This document shows, piece after piece, positions 18,101 through 24,267 of a stretch of DNA of 32,534 nucleotides. Each line of letters opens with the position of its first letter. The stretch's first letter is position 1. Source of the stretch: Candidatus Loosdrechtia aerotolerans (GTDB lineage Bacteria > Planctomycetota > Brocadiia > Brocadiales > Brocadiaceae); the NCBI GenBank assembly GCA_021646405.1, contig SOER01000039.1:1-32534 (forward strand), written 5' to 3'. The notes below the pieces were generated by a model that saw only the letters and a list, made by a program, of their open reading frames with translations, was not told the DNA's origin and did no database searches. Position numbers and translations under genes: made by a program.

Positions 18101-18211
18101 TCTTATAGTAAAGGCAAATACCACAGATAGCAAAAACAGCTGTGGTATTAAGAAACGAATTACCCACCACCTCCTATTAAACAGGGCATTAAAAAAAGAC
18201 CTACTTCCCAT
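15200..18211 (-). CDS. Large exported repeat protein: two FN3-like domains, Big_5-like domain and 14 propeller-type repeats
   Basis: From the ATG at 18211 (AAGGAGGG 6 bases upstream; the frame stays open to 18388 but that extension lacks both a site and sense) the protein has 1003 residues. Its signal segment has two Arg-rich stretches before WWVIRFLIPQLFLLSVVFAF and ends near ASAES. Two fibronectin-III-like domains follow (each with FEYGTASGEY, TTYFYRIVAQNSAGT or close). Then comes a bacterial Ig-like Big_5 domain (STDLSDGETGVAMDAVITAT...DLSGNTMT). The C-terminal ~640 residues are 47-residue units of the pattern YTSIALDSSNNAYISYYD..N.DLKYATNASGSWVTETIDSTGNVG: one diverged unit, twelve full ones and a partial last one. 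Unit length and count suit beta-propeller blades. It is likely a secreted or surface adhesion/matrix protein; the ligand is unknown. It is convergent with trpF and divergent from the selA leader region. Confidence 0.8.
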   Translation of the reverse strand: MGSRSFFNALFNRRWWVIRFLIPQLFLLSVVFAFTIREASAESAPIARTLLAKDVLNKAAMLRGKVNPGELPTTAWFEYGTASGEYANQTPPVDIGSSGDFELVRKKVNKLKPATTYFYRIVAQNSAGTGEGVERTFTTNAPPPTAKTLAAKDVLAKTAILTAKVHPRRSPTTVWFEYGTASGEYTDTSSSVEIGSGGDFVFVRKKINKLTPETTYYYRVVAENSGGTDKGAERTFTTIDINPPSVVSTDLSDGETGVAMDAVITATFSEDVHEPTVNTSTFTLRDETGGVTGTVEYNSETFTVHFIPSGYLKPSTTYTATIVGVEDLSGNTMTKAYTWDFTTEAITMSTEVVDGPKFFDNLLYSKAIALDSSNNPHIVYGGDYLYHAYFDGSSWGYEIVDSASYNVDYASLVADASDNFFISYYDSTNGDLKYATNVSGSWAIETVESTGDVGKHTSIALDSSGNAYISYYDVSNRDLKYATNASGSWVTETIDSTGSVGNYTSITLDSSNNVYISYYDISNTDLKYATNASGSWVTETVDSTESVGKYTSIAIDSSNNAYISYYDVSNRDLKYAANASGSWVTETIDSTGSVGKYTSIALDSSNNVYISYYDTTNKDLKYAANASGSWVTETIDSTGNVGEYTSIALDSSNNAHISYYDAANAGLRYATNAYGSWLTELVDKSGNVGLYTSLALDSSNNTYISYYNSTKGDLRYATNASGSWVIETIDSAGAVGLYTSLALDSSNNAYISYYDVSNDDLRYATNASGSWVIETVESTGNIGLYTSLALDSSNNAYISYYDSTNRDLRYATNASGSWVTETIDSTGDVGEYTSIALDSSNNAYISYYDSTSRDLRYATNASGSWVTETIDSTGNVGWYTSIALDSSGNAYISYYDVSNTDLKYATNASGSWVAETIDSTENVGSYTSIALGSSGKIYISYLDVTNEDLKCAIYTSGAWTIKTVDSAGFVGQYNSLAVSTSGDGYISYYDATNRDLKMAVDVN
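15203..16987 (-). repeat. Tandem array of 141-bp coding repeats
   Basis: Twelve full 141-base units (15296-16987) and a final partial unit of 93 bases (15203-15295) follow each other without spacer in the exported protein gene. Inner units are nearly identical over stretches such as ACCCATGATCCGGATGCGTT, while the outer units have drifted. That gradient points to duplication and gene-conversion-like homogenisation in the middle of the array. Confidence 0.9.
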
Positions 18212-18494
18212 ACATTTCCCTCCTTTCTTAGGATAACAAAAATACCCCGTACAAATTGTACAAGTTACAGAAATAAAACAAGTTGTATCCAATTCTGACC
18301 TATTCTCCATCCTTTCTTTTATTAACATTCTTAACCCTGAACCCCGAACACATGTAGTTATAAAATTTTTCTTGCTTACCGAATGCATTAACCAAAAAAA
18401 ATGCCGTTGGAGGAAGAAAACTAATTTTGCGTTAAATGAATTGTAAAATTAATTATTGGGACCAGTTAAAAAATCCCGGATCATTTTCAGGATG

Positions 18495-18563
18495 TGTAAC
18501 AGATACAAACAAAAAGTGTAACGGTTACAGGTGTGTGCCAGGACACGCTGTGTGCCACGACAC
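18495..18563. promoter_or_regulatory. Cluster of four dyads between divergent genes
   Basis: Two sites of one type, TGTAACAGATACA (18495-18507) and TGTAACGGTTACA (18517-18529, perfect 6-1-6), start 22 bases apart. Two of another type, GTGTGCCAGGACAC (18533-18546) and GTGTGCCACGACAC (18550-18563), start 17 bases apart. Spacings near two helical turns and sequence repetition suggest an operator array for one or two regulators. It lies 284 bases upstream of the exported protein start and 205 bases upstream of the selA leader ORF. Confidence 0.5.
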
Positions 18564-18767
18564 ACGCCAGGCAATATCCAGATACAAACCCCACAAACAT
18601 CTTAAATATATATTATTACAGACCTTACAATATACAGAAGACACTGAAACAGAACAATATTTTGAGAGGTTGTCTTGAAATCAATCAGGCAGTGTCAAAG
18701 ATCCATGAAAAAGACGGGCGGAGAAATGTAACCCAAAATGATTAGAGGAAAACAGAGGGGGGTAACG

Positions 18768-18881
18768 ATGCACTTGAATATCTTAAAATTACTGTTAAAA
18801 TCAAGGGTAGTCAAAAATATTAAAGCGGATAAAAATATGTATTCTACAAAATCTGTAATTGCAGAATCCCTGGTATCATGA
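18768..18881 (+). CDS. Small leader ORF (37 aa) translationally coupled to selA
   Basis: A frame from ATG 18768 ends at TGA 18879-18881, overlapping the selA start codon as ATGA. A strong G-rich ribosome-binding site (GAGGGGGG) lies about 5 bases upstream, whereas selA itself has no obvious site, so ribosomes finishing this frame may start selA. The peptide begins MHLNILKLLLKSRVVKNIKA, a possible basic amphipathic helix, and continues KNMYSTKSVIAESLVS. I recognise no family. It may be a short gene or a purely regulatory leader. Confidence 0.5.
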   Translation: MHLNILKLLLKSRVVKNIKADKNMYSTKSVIAESLVS

Positions 18882-20407
18882 ACCAACAAGCGTTCAGGAC
18901 AATTCCATCTGTTCATAAGCTCCTCGAGTCACCGGAAATATCCCAATTAATGACTATGTATCCAAGGCAAGTGGTTGTTAATATACTACGGGAGGTCCTG
19001 GAGAATATCCGGCAATCATTGGTCTGTAAAACTGATACACTGCACCGGCATGATAACAGCCGGGGAACATCTCTTAATCCCCCCTTTACGAAAGGGGGAA
19101 TGAACGAAGAAGAACGGGGAAATTCGGGCAAGGAAAAAGAAGAAAAGGGAGAAGGCAGTGATCAATTAAAGGCCATTGATCTAACACCCGGGAGGATATC
19201 CTGCTTGGTTCAACAAGTCCTCCGGCAAAAATTCAATGGTATCGGATACGCTGTCAATGCAACGGGTATCATACTCCATACCGGACTCGGAAGGTCGCCT
19301 CTTGCAGATACGGCGGCAGAACAGATAGCGGATATCGTAAAAGGCTACTGTACCCTTGAGATTGAGAGACTTACCGGCAGGAGAGGGTCGAGATACCAGG
19401 GTATCGAGAAATTAGTCTGTATGATCACCGGGGCAGAATCGGCATTGGTTGTGAATAATAATGCTGCTGCTGTCCTCCTGGCTTTAGATACTATCGCAAG
19501 AGGGAAGGAAGTCATCATCTCCCGATCAGAACTTGTTGAGATCGGTGGATCGTTTCGCATGCCCGATGTTATGTCCAGAAGCGGGGCCTGTTTGGTTGAG
19601 GTTGGTACAACCAATAAGACATACCTCAGTGATTACAGCAATGCCATTACAGAACATACGGGGCTTATTCTCAAGGTACACCAGAGTAATTTTAAAATTA
19701 TTGGTTTTACAAAATCCGTAGATTTAAAAGATCTCGCTTCTCTGGGCAAAACCCATACTATTCCGGTAGTATATGACCTCGGCAGTGGTGCGTTTGTTGA
19801 TCTTCATAAATTCGGACTGCCATATGAACCGACCGTGCAGGAGGCGATAAAGGCAGGGACAGATATCGTAACATTTAGTACTGATAAATTATTAGGCGGC
19901 CCACAGGGCGGTATTATTGCCGGTAAAAAGAAATGGATTGATCTTCTGAAAAAGAACCCCCTCACCCGTGCACTTCGTGTAGGAAAACTAACGGTCGCAG
20001 CATTGGAGGCGACATTGAGGTTATATCTTGAGGAAGATCGTGCGTTAAAAGAAATTCCCACTCTCAAGATGATGGTAACACCACCTGAAATTGTTGAAGC
20101 AAGATGTAAAAGATTAACAGATAGTATACGTCAGGAAACAAAGGCATTTCTGAATATTTCTCTTTTGGACGGAGCTTCAGAAATGGGTGGAGGATCACTA
20201 CCGGGAGAGGTAATCCCAACCAAACGTATCTCTCTTCATTCAGAAACACTCCATGCTGAAGAATTGGCTGCACGGTTAAGAAGCAATACCCCCCCTATTT
20301 TCACGAGGATAGAACGGAATTGCGTTATCATGGATATGCGTACGGTATCTGATACAGAGATAGACATAATTGCCACGGCGTTAGAAAAGGTCTCTTCTCA
20401 GGAATGA
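18878..20407 (+). CDS. selA: L-seryl-tRNA(Sec) selenium transferase (selenocysteine synthase)
   Basis: PLP enzyme that converts seryl-tRNA(Sec) to selenocysteyl-tRNA(Sec) with selenophosphate. The family N-terminal domain (IPSVHKLLESPE) and the aminotransferase-fold core are complete: NATGIILHTGLGRSPL, ESALVVNNNAAAVLLAL, and PLP-binding K337 in FSTDKLLGGPQGG. At 509 residues it is about 45 longer than the usual ~460. The excess lies at about residues 52-97, a polar insert including SLNPPFTKGG and KEKEEKGEGSD. Residues 67-74 come from a C/G palindrome (19080-19098), so the insert looks derived from a genomic repeat. The start overlaps the 37-aa leader ORF by four bases. selB follows after 42 bases. 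No selC or selD was seen in the window. Confidence 0.94.
   Translation: MNQQAFRTIPSVHKLLESPEISQLMTMYPRQVVVNILREVLENIRQSLVCKTDTLHRHDNSRGTSLNPPFTKGGMNEEERGNSGKEKEEKGEGSDQLKAIDLTPGRISCLVQQVLRQKFNGIGYAVNATGIILHTGLGRSPLADTAAEQIADIVKGYCTLEIERLTGRRGSRYQGIEKLVCMITGAESALVVNNNAAAVLLALDTIARGKEVIISRSELVEIGGSFRMPDVMSRSGACLVEVGTTNKTYLSDYSNAITEHTGLILKVHQSNFKIIGFTKSVDLKDLASLGKTHTIPVVYDLGSGAFVDLHKFGLPYEPTVQEAIKAGTDIVTFSTDKLLGGPQGGIIAGKKKWIDLLKKNPLTRALRVGKLTVAALEATLRLYLEEDRALKEIPTLKMMVTPPEIVEARCKRLTDSIRQETKAFLNISLLDGASEMGGGSLPGEVIPTKRISLHSETLHAEELAARLRSNTPPIFTRIERNCVIMDMRTVSDTEIDIIATALEKVSSQE
19080..19098. repeat. C/G palindrome inside the selA coding sequence
   Basis: CCCCCTTT-ACG-AAAGGGGG is a perfect 8-bp stem-loop that encodes, in frame, part of SLNPPFTKGG in SelA. 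It belongs to the CCCTTT..AAAGGG repeats found between genes at 167-235 and 3132-3196. The insert keeps the reading frame. Confidence 0.75.
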
Positions 20408-20449
20408 TGAAGAGGGTTTTGTTGCTCGTTTCGTTATGAGAGGATATAA

Positions 20450-22384
20450 TTGTATTGTATGGAACAGACCAGTAGTACCGCTCAGAAAGAACATATAATC
20501 ATCGGAACGGCAGGACATATCGATCACGGGAAAACATCCCTCGTCAGGGCCTTAACCGGTATTGATACCGACAGGTTGCCAGAAGAAAAACAGCGTGGAC
20601 TCACCATAGATATTGGGTTTGCTTATCTGGATCTTAATTCAAACCGCAGAATCAGTATTGTAGATGTACCCGGACATGAACGTTTTGTGAAAAACATGCT
20701 GGCAGGTGCAACAAGCATTCATCTCGTACTGTTTGTTGTCGCTGCCGATGATGGTGTCATGCCGCAAACAACAGAACACCTCGAGATTATCAACCTTCTG
20801 GGGATTGAACATGGAATTGTTGTGGTGACCAAAAAGGATCTCGTTACCGATGAATGGCTGGCAATGGTGCAGGAAGATGTCAAAAGGATCTTAACCGGTA
20901 CCACACTGGAGCATGCCCCTGTTATACCCGTCTCCACCGTGACAGGTAAAGGAATCGAGATGTGCAGGACTGCATTAAAAAAACTCATTACCCGGGTAAA
21001 AGGCCAGAGAAGCAACCGTATATTCCGGTTATCAATCGACCGGTCATTTACTGTTTCAGGTCATGGATGTGTTATTACCGGGCCTGTCCTTGGCGGTCAG
21101 GTTTCAGTAGACACGGAAGTTGAAGTATTGCCCATGAAAAAAATTGTACGGGTAAGGGGTATTGAGGTAACGGGAAAACGTGTTCATACTGCCTTTGCAG
21201 GCCAACGGGCAGCACTGAATCTCAGTGGTATTAAGACGAAAGAGATACAACGCGGGTATGAACTTTCCGTTCCTGGATATTTAGAACCTACAAACCTCAT
21301 TGATACAACAATAAAACTGATCAAAAACGTAAAAAATCCTCTGAAAAACAGAACACGGATACGGTTTCATATTAATACATCGGAAGTCATGGGACGTGTT
21401 ATTTTCCTGGATAGAGATACTCTAAAGCCCGGTGAAGAATCGTTTGCACAAATAATCCTGGAAGATTTTATTACAGGAGAAAGGAATGACCGGTTTATTA
21501 TCCGGTCATATTCACCACCATACACTATCGGGGGAGGCAAGGTCTTGCGGCCTAACACAACCCGGTTGAAACGTTTCCGGAATGAAACGGTAAAAACCCT
21601 CAAAATTTTAGCAAGCGGCAATCTTCTTGATATTGTAGAGCACGTGTATTCGAATAACGGTTGCCATGTTTTCACAATTCACGATATTTCTCAACGGGTA
21701 AATATCCCTCCATCGGCAGCTGAGAATGTTATAACAAAATTGATACAAAAGGGATTTTTGTTAAAATTTGAAATAGAGGGAAAAAGCATTATTTTTCACC
21801 GTACCGTTATCTCCTCTCTCAAGGAACACATCCTGAATATCCTCGCGATATATCACAAAGAAAATCCTTTAAAAGCGGGAATAGAGGAGACATATCTCAA
21901 ATCACTCTTACGCAAAGATATACATCCACTGTCTGTTGCTGCATCTCTTTCTTCTTTAAAAAACGAGAAGGCCATCAAGGTGCACGATAACAGGGTATCG
22001 CTCACAAACTTTAAGATCGAAGTATCGGCGCAGGACAAGAGCAGGGCAAATAAGATCGAAGAGGCTTTTATCAATGCGGGATTTACCCCCCCTTCATCAG
22101 AAGAAATATATCAGAGATTTGGTCCGCCCAGTAAATCCATTATTCCTCTGCTCCTGGAACAGAAGAAACTTATCCGGATAGAAAATGACCTCTATTTTCA
22201 CGTGGCAACATTGAACAGATTAAAAGAAATTGTTAAAGAGTATATTCAAACACATGGTTCAGTTACCGTAGCACAATTCAGGGATTTAACGAAAACATCA
22301 CGTAAATTCGCTGTTCCTTTAATGGAATATTTTGATGCCGTACATTTTACCAAACGAACCGGTGACGTGCGGATATTATTATAA
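20450..22384 (+). CDS. selB: Selenocysteine-specific translation elongation factor
   Basis: GTPase that delivers Sec-tRNA(Sec) to UGA codons followed by a SECIS hairpin. The 644-residue protein has the G motifs GHIDHGKT (residues 22-29), RGLTIDIGFA (49-58), DVPGHERF (72-79) and TKKD (127-130). EF-Tu-like beta domains follow, then the C-terminal winged-helix domains that bind the mRNA hairpin (from about residue 380). Two starts are possible: TTG at 20450, with GAGAGG 6 bases upstream, and ATG at 20459, 15 bases after that site. Spacing favours TTG, but the three extra residues make no functional difference. It lies 42 bases after selA, so the two form an operon. Confidence 0.94.
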   Translation: MYCMEQTSSTAQKEHIIIGTAGHIDHGKTSLVRALTGIDTDRLPEEKQRGLTIDIGFAYLDLNSNRRISIVDVPGHERFVKNMLAGATSIHLVLFVVAADDGVMPQTTEHLEIINLLGIEHGIVVVTKKDLVTDEWLAMVQEDVKRILTGTTLEHAPVIPVSTVTGKGIEMCRTALKKLITRVKGQRSNRIFRLSIDRSFTVSGHGCVITGPVLGGQVSVDTEVEVLPMKKIVRVRGIEVTGKRVHTAFAGQRAALNLSGIKTKEIQRGYELSVPGYLEPTNLIDTTIKLIKNVKNPLKNRTRIRFHINTSEVMGRVIFLDRDTLKPGEESFAQIILEDFITGERNDRFIIRSYSPPYTIGGGKVLRPNTTRLKRFRNETVKTLKILASGNLLDIVEHVYSNNGCHVFTIHDISQRVNIPPSAAENVITKLIQKGFLLKFEIEGKSIIFHRTVISSLKEHILNILAIYHKENPLKAGIEETYLKSLLRKDIHPLSVAASLSSLKNEKAIKVHDNRVSLTNFKIEVSAQDKSRANKIEEAFINAGFTPPSSEEIYQRFGPPSKSIIPLLLEQKKLIRIENDLYFHVATLNRLKEIVKEYIQTHGSVTVAQFRDLTKTSRKFAVPLMEYFDAVHFTKRTGDVRILL

Positions 22385-22385
22385 A

Positions 22386-22404
22386 CCTGACATTCAGGAG
22401 GTTT
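22386..22404 (+). terminator. Weak terminator-like hairpin after selB
   Basis: CCTGA-CAT-TCAGG (22386-22398) lies two bases after the selB stop and is followed by AGGTTT. The stem is short and the T-run brief, so this is only a candidate. Confidence 0.35.
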
Positions 22405-22440
22405 CCTATCAACACAAAATACGAAACAAATTCCAAAATA

Positions 22441-22708
22441 CAAGAATGGGACGCTGATAAACGCAGATGGACGCAGATTTAAAGGCAAAGTAATCACAGA
22501 TGAACAGGGTTCAAAGCGTTCATCAAAGATTATGAAGAGAACAGGGCGATCAGTCTTGCCCATCCCCCTGAGTCTTTAACCGGGAACCCAGAACCCTGAA
22601 CCTGGGGAGTTACAAATTTTTTATCCGTGTCCATCCGTGGTTAACATGGTTTTTGGAGAAGATTTATGAAATCTGCGTAAATCTGCGTTTATCTGCGTCC
22701 TATTCTTG
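22441..22708. repeat. Inverted-repeat element with 40-bp arms (ACGCAGAT family)
   Basis: The left arm (22441-22480, beginning CAAGAATGGGACGCTGATAA) and the reverse complement of the right arm (22669-22708) agree at 36 of 40 positions. Each arm holds two or three ACGCAGAT words. The 188-base centre includes CCGTGGTTAACATGG, also a hallmark of this family. It accounts for most of the 334-base gap between selB and the convergent amidohydrolase gene; no gene is visible there. Confidence 0.7.
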
Positions 22709-22718
22709 GTTTTCGGAA

Positions 22719-23951
22719 TTAGGATATGGTATAACAAATCCTACCGGCGACCATGGTAAATATATTTTTCGAATCTCTGTCAAAAAGCTGACAGTATATA
22801 TCTCCGGTATGATTTTCCGGTAATCTGATACTGCAAAGGTCCGCCTCAAAGCCTTCCCTGATCTGCCCCACCCGTGACTCCAGTCCAAGGGCTTTTGCTC
22901 CCTGTACCGTAGCCATAGAGAGCAGCGTTTTTGGCAAAATGGCATAGTGCTGAAACAAAAATTTCATTTCATCCAGGATACTTAAGGTATCGTTGCTGGC
23001 CAGGCTGTCAGTGCCTAATCCAACAGTAACTCCGGCGTTCAAAAGCTTCCGGACAGGATGATGTATATGACGAAAGAAATGATGACTCTTTGGACAGAAG
23101 GCAACCCGTGCACCAGAAGATTGAATAAGAGAAATCTCCTCATCAGTTATGTAATTACAATGGATGAGGATAGGCTTAGTAGCCAGAATACCTGTCTCGT
23201 TCATATACTGAACAGGGGTGAGTCCCGGAGGATGCCAGGTATCACTTAATGCACGTAACTGGCGTAACATGGGCGGGAAACTTCCCGTACCCTTAACAAG
23301 GAACTCGGCTTCATCCTGTGTCTCTGCAACATGAGTACAGACGGGCATAGTGTTCTCATAAGCAAACTGAGCTACCGATTGATACAATTCCTTTGAAACG
23401 GAATATGGTGCGTGGGGAGACAGCCCTACCGTTAATAAGTCATCCCTTAAAATCCCGGATAACTCCAGACAAGCTTTTTTCATAACGTCTTTTGCATGAT
23501 CCGGATTTAAACCAATAACTTCTTTGTAAATAACCTTACGGAGCGGGCTTTTTTTTAATATAGAAAAAGAATGTTTTGTATTTGCGATATCTGCAACCGT
23601 TGTTATGCCTGACTGAATACAAAGCCTGATGCCTTTTTCCAGGGAAGAGACATAATCGTCATCCTTCCATCGTACCCTTGCCCCCACAATTTGAAAGACC
23701 CAGTGAGTAAAGTTCCCGGTAGGCTTAATACGATTGTGTAAATTTGTTAAATCAAGATGGGTATGGATATTTATAAGACCGGGTAAGATCGCAGCGTTGC
23801 CTAAATCAATAACATTATCACAGTAAATACGCTTTTTTATTTCATGAAATGTACCAACATGCCGTATTTTTGTGCCATCTACAGCCACGGCCCCGTTTTC
23901 AATACAACCTTCTGCATCCGGAATAAGATATTTGGCTTTGATAATTATCAT
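22719..23951 (-). CDS. Amidohydrolase-superfamily deaminase, aminofutalosine-deaminase-like
   Basis: The 410-residue metal-dependent hydrolase belongs to the TRZ/ATZ/S-adenosylhomocysteine-deaminase branch. Metal ligands and catalytic residues are evident in order: HTHLD (residues 63-67), SPHAPYSVS, CTHVAETQDEAE, HCNYITDEE and LGTDSLASND. The segments LPGLINIHTHLDLTNLHNR, GNFTHWVFQIV and DSLASNDTLSILDEMKFL resemble the aminofutalosine deaminases of the futalosine route to menaquinone (remembered Helicobacter-type enzymes), which would suit an anammox bacterium. A related adenosine or guanine-type deaminase is not excluded. The ribosome-binding site before the ATG is weak. It converges on selB across a repeat element and diverges from ahbD. 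No other mqn gene is in view. Confidence 0.75.
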   Translation of the reverse strand: MIIIKAKYLIPDAEGCIENGAVAVDGTKIRHVGTFHEIKKRIYCDNVIDLGNAAILPGLINIHTHLDLTNLHNRIKPTGNFTHWVFQIVGARVRWKDDDYVSSLEKGIRLCIQSGITTVADIANTKHSFSILKKSPLRKVIYKEVIGLNPDHAKDVMKKACLELSGILRDDLLTVGLSPHAPYSVSKELYQSVAQFAYENTMPVCTHVAETQDEAEFLVKGTGSFPPMLRQLRALSDTWHPPGLTPVQYMNETGILATKPILIHCNYITDEEISLIQSSGARVAFCPKSHHFFRHIHHPVRKLLNAGVTVGLGTDSLASNDTLSILDEMKFLFQHYAILPKTLLSMATVQGAKALGLESRVGQIREGFEADLCSIRLPENHTGDIYCQLFDRDSKNIFTMVAGRICYTIS

Positions 23952-24019
23952 ATTTTTTCAAAAAACAAAAGTGTTACCAATATATACATTTTTCTGTAAG
24001 CTGTTTTTGGCTTGTACTT

Positions 24020-24038
24020 AACCCTGAAAGGGTGAAAT
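24020..24038. repeat. AACCCTGAAAGGGTGAAAT palindromic repeat
   Basis: It matches 27703-27721 (AACCCCGAAGGGGTGACAT), including the preceding GTACTT. Related copies are at 8914, 27810 and 27860. It lies between the divergent amidohydrolase and ahbD genes. Confidence 0.55.
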
Positions 24039-24066
24039 AATTATAGATAAAAAGATGTTTTCTTAA

Positions 24067-24096
24067 TTGACCAGATAGTGTTTATTCTTTTATAAT
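24067..24096 (+). promoter_or_regulatory. Likely sigma70 promoter of ahbD
   Basis: TTGACC (24067-24072) and TATAAT (24091-24096) with an 18-base spacer lie about 170 bases before the start codon. The 11-base word ATAGTGTTTAT in the spacer recurs 60 bases downstream (24135-24145). Confidence 0.5.
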
Positions 24097-24152
24097 AACG
24101 AACTATAGTGTAAAATTCAGCAATCGTTTGTCAATAGTGTTTATAGAATAGA

Positions 24153-24218
24153 ATGCTATACATTATCGTATTCGCATAATGAAACCGGCTCTGTTTCATT
24201 TTTGGATTACTATAGCAT
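24153..24218 (+). promoter_or_regulatory. Structured 5' leader of ahbD
   Basis: ATGCTATA (24153-24160) and TATAGCAT (24211-24218) are exact complements and enclose ATGAAAC (24179-24185) with GTTTCAT (24193-24199), a second stem. The leader ends 50 bases before the ATG. It matches no riboswitch class I recognise; a decayed ATGAAACCGAACA-type repeat is an alternative. Confidence 0.4.
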
Positions 24219-24267
24219 ACAGTATGTATTTACTCAATTTTTTATTTACTACAAGCGGAGGGAGAAC

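Noticed and set aside
18212-18388. 59-residue N-terminal extension of the exported repeat protein
   Set aside because: The strong AAGGAGGG site and a proper signal peptide begin at 18211; the extension lacks both.
18436-18678. 80-codon Cys-containing frame upstream of selA
   Set aside because: No ribosome-binding site or recognisable domain; it overlays the dyad cluster.
22385-22718. Possible selC (tRNA-Sec) next to selB
   Set aside because: No cloverleaf or TCA anticodon arm was found; the space is occupied by an inverted-repeat element.
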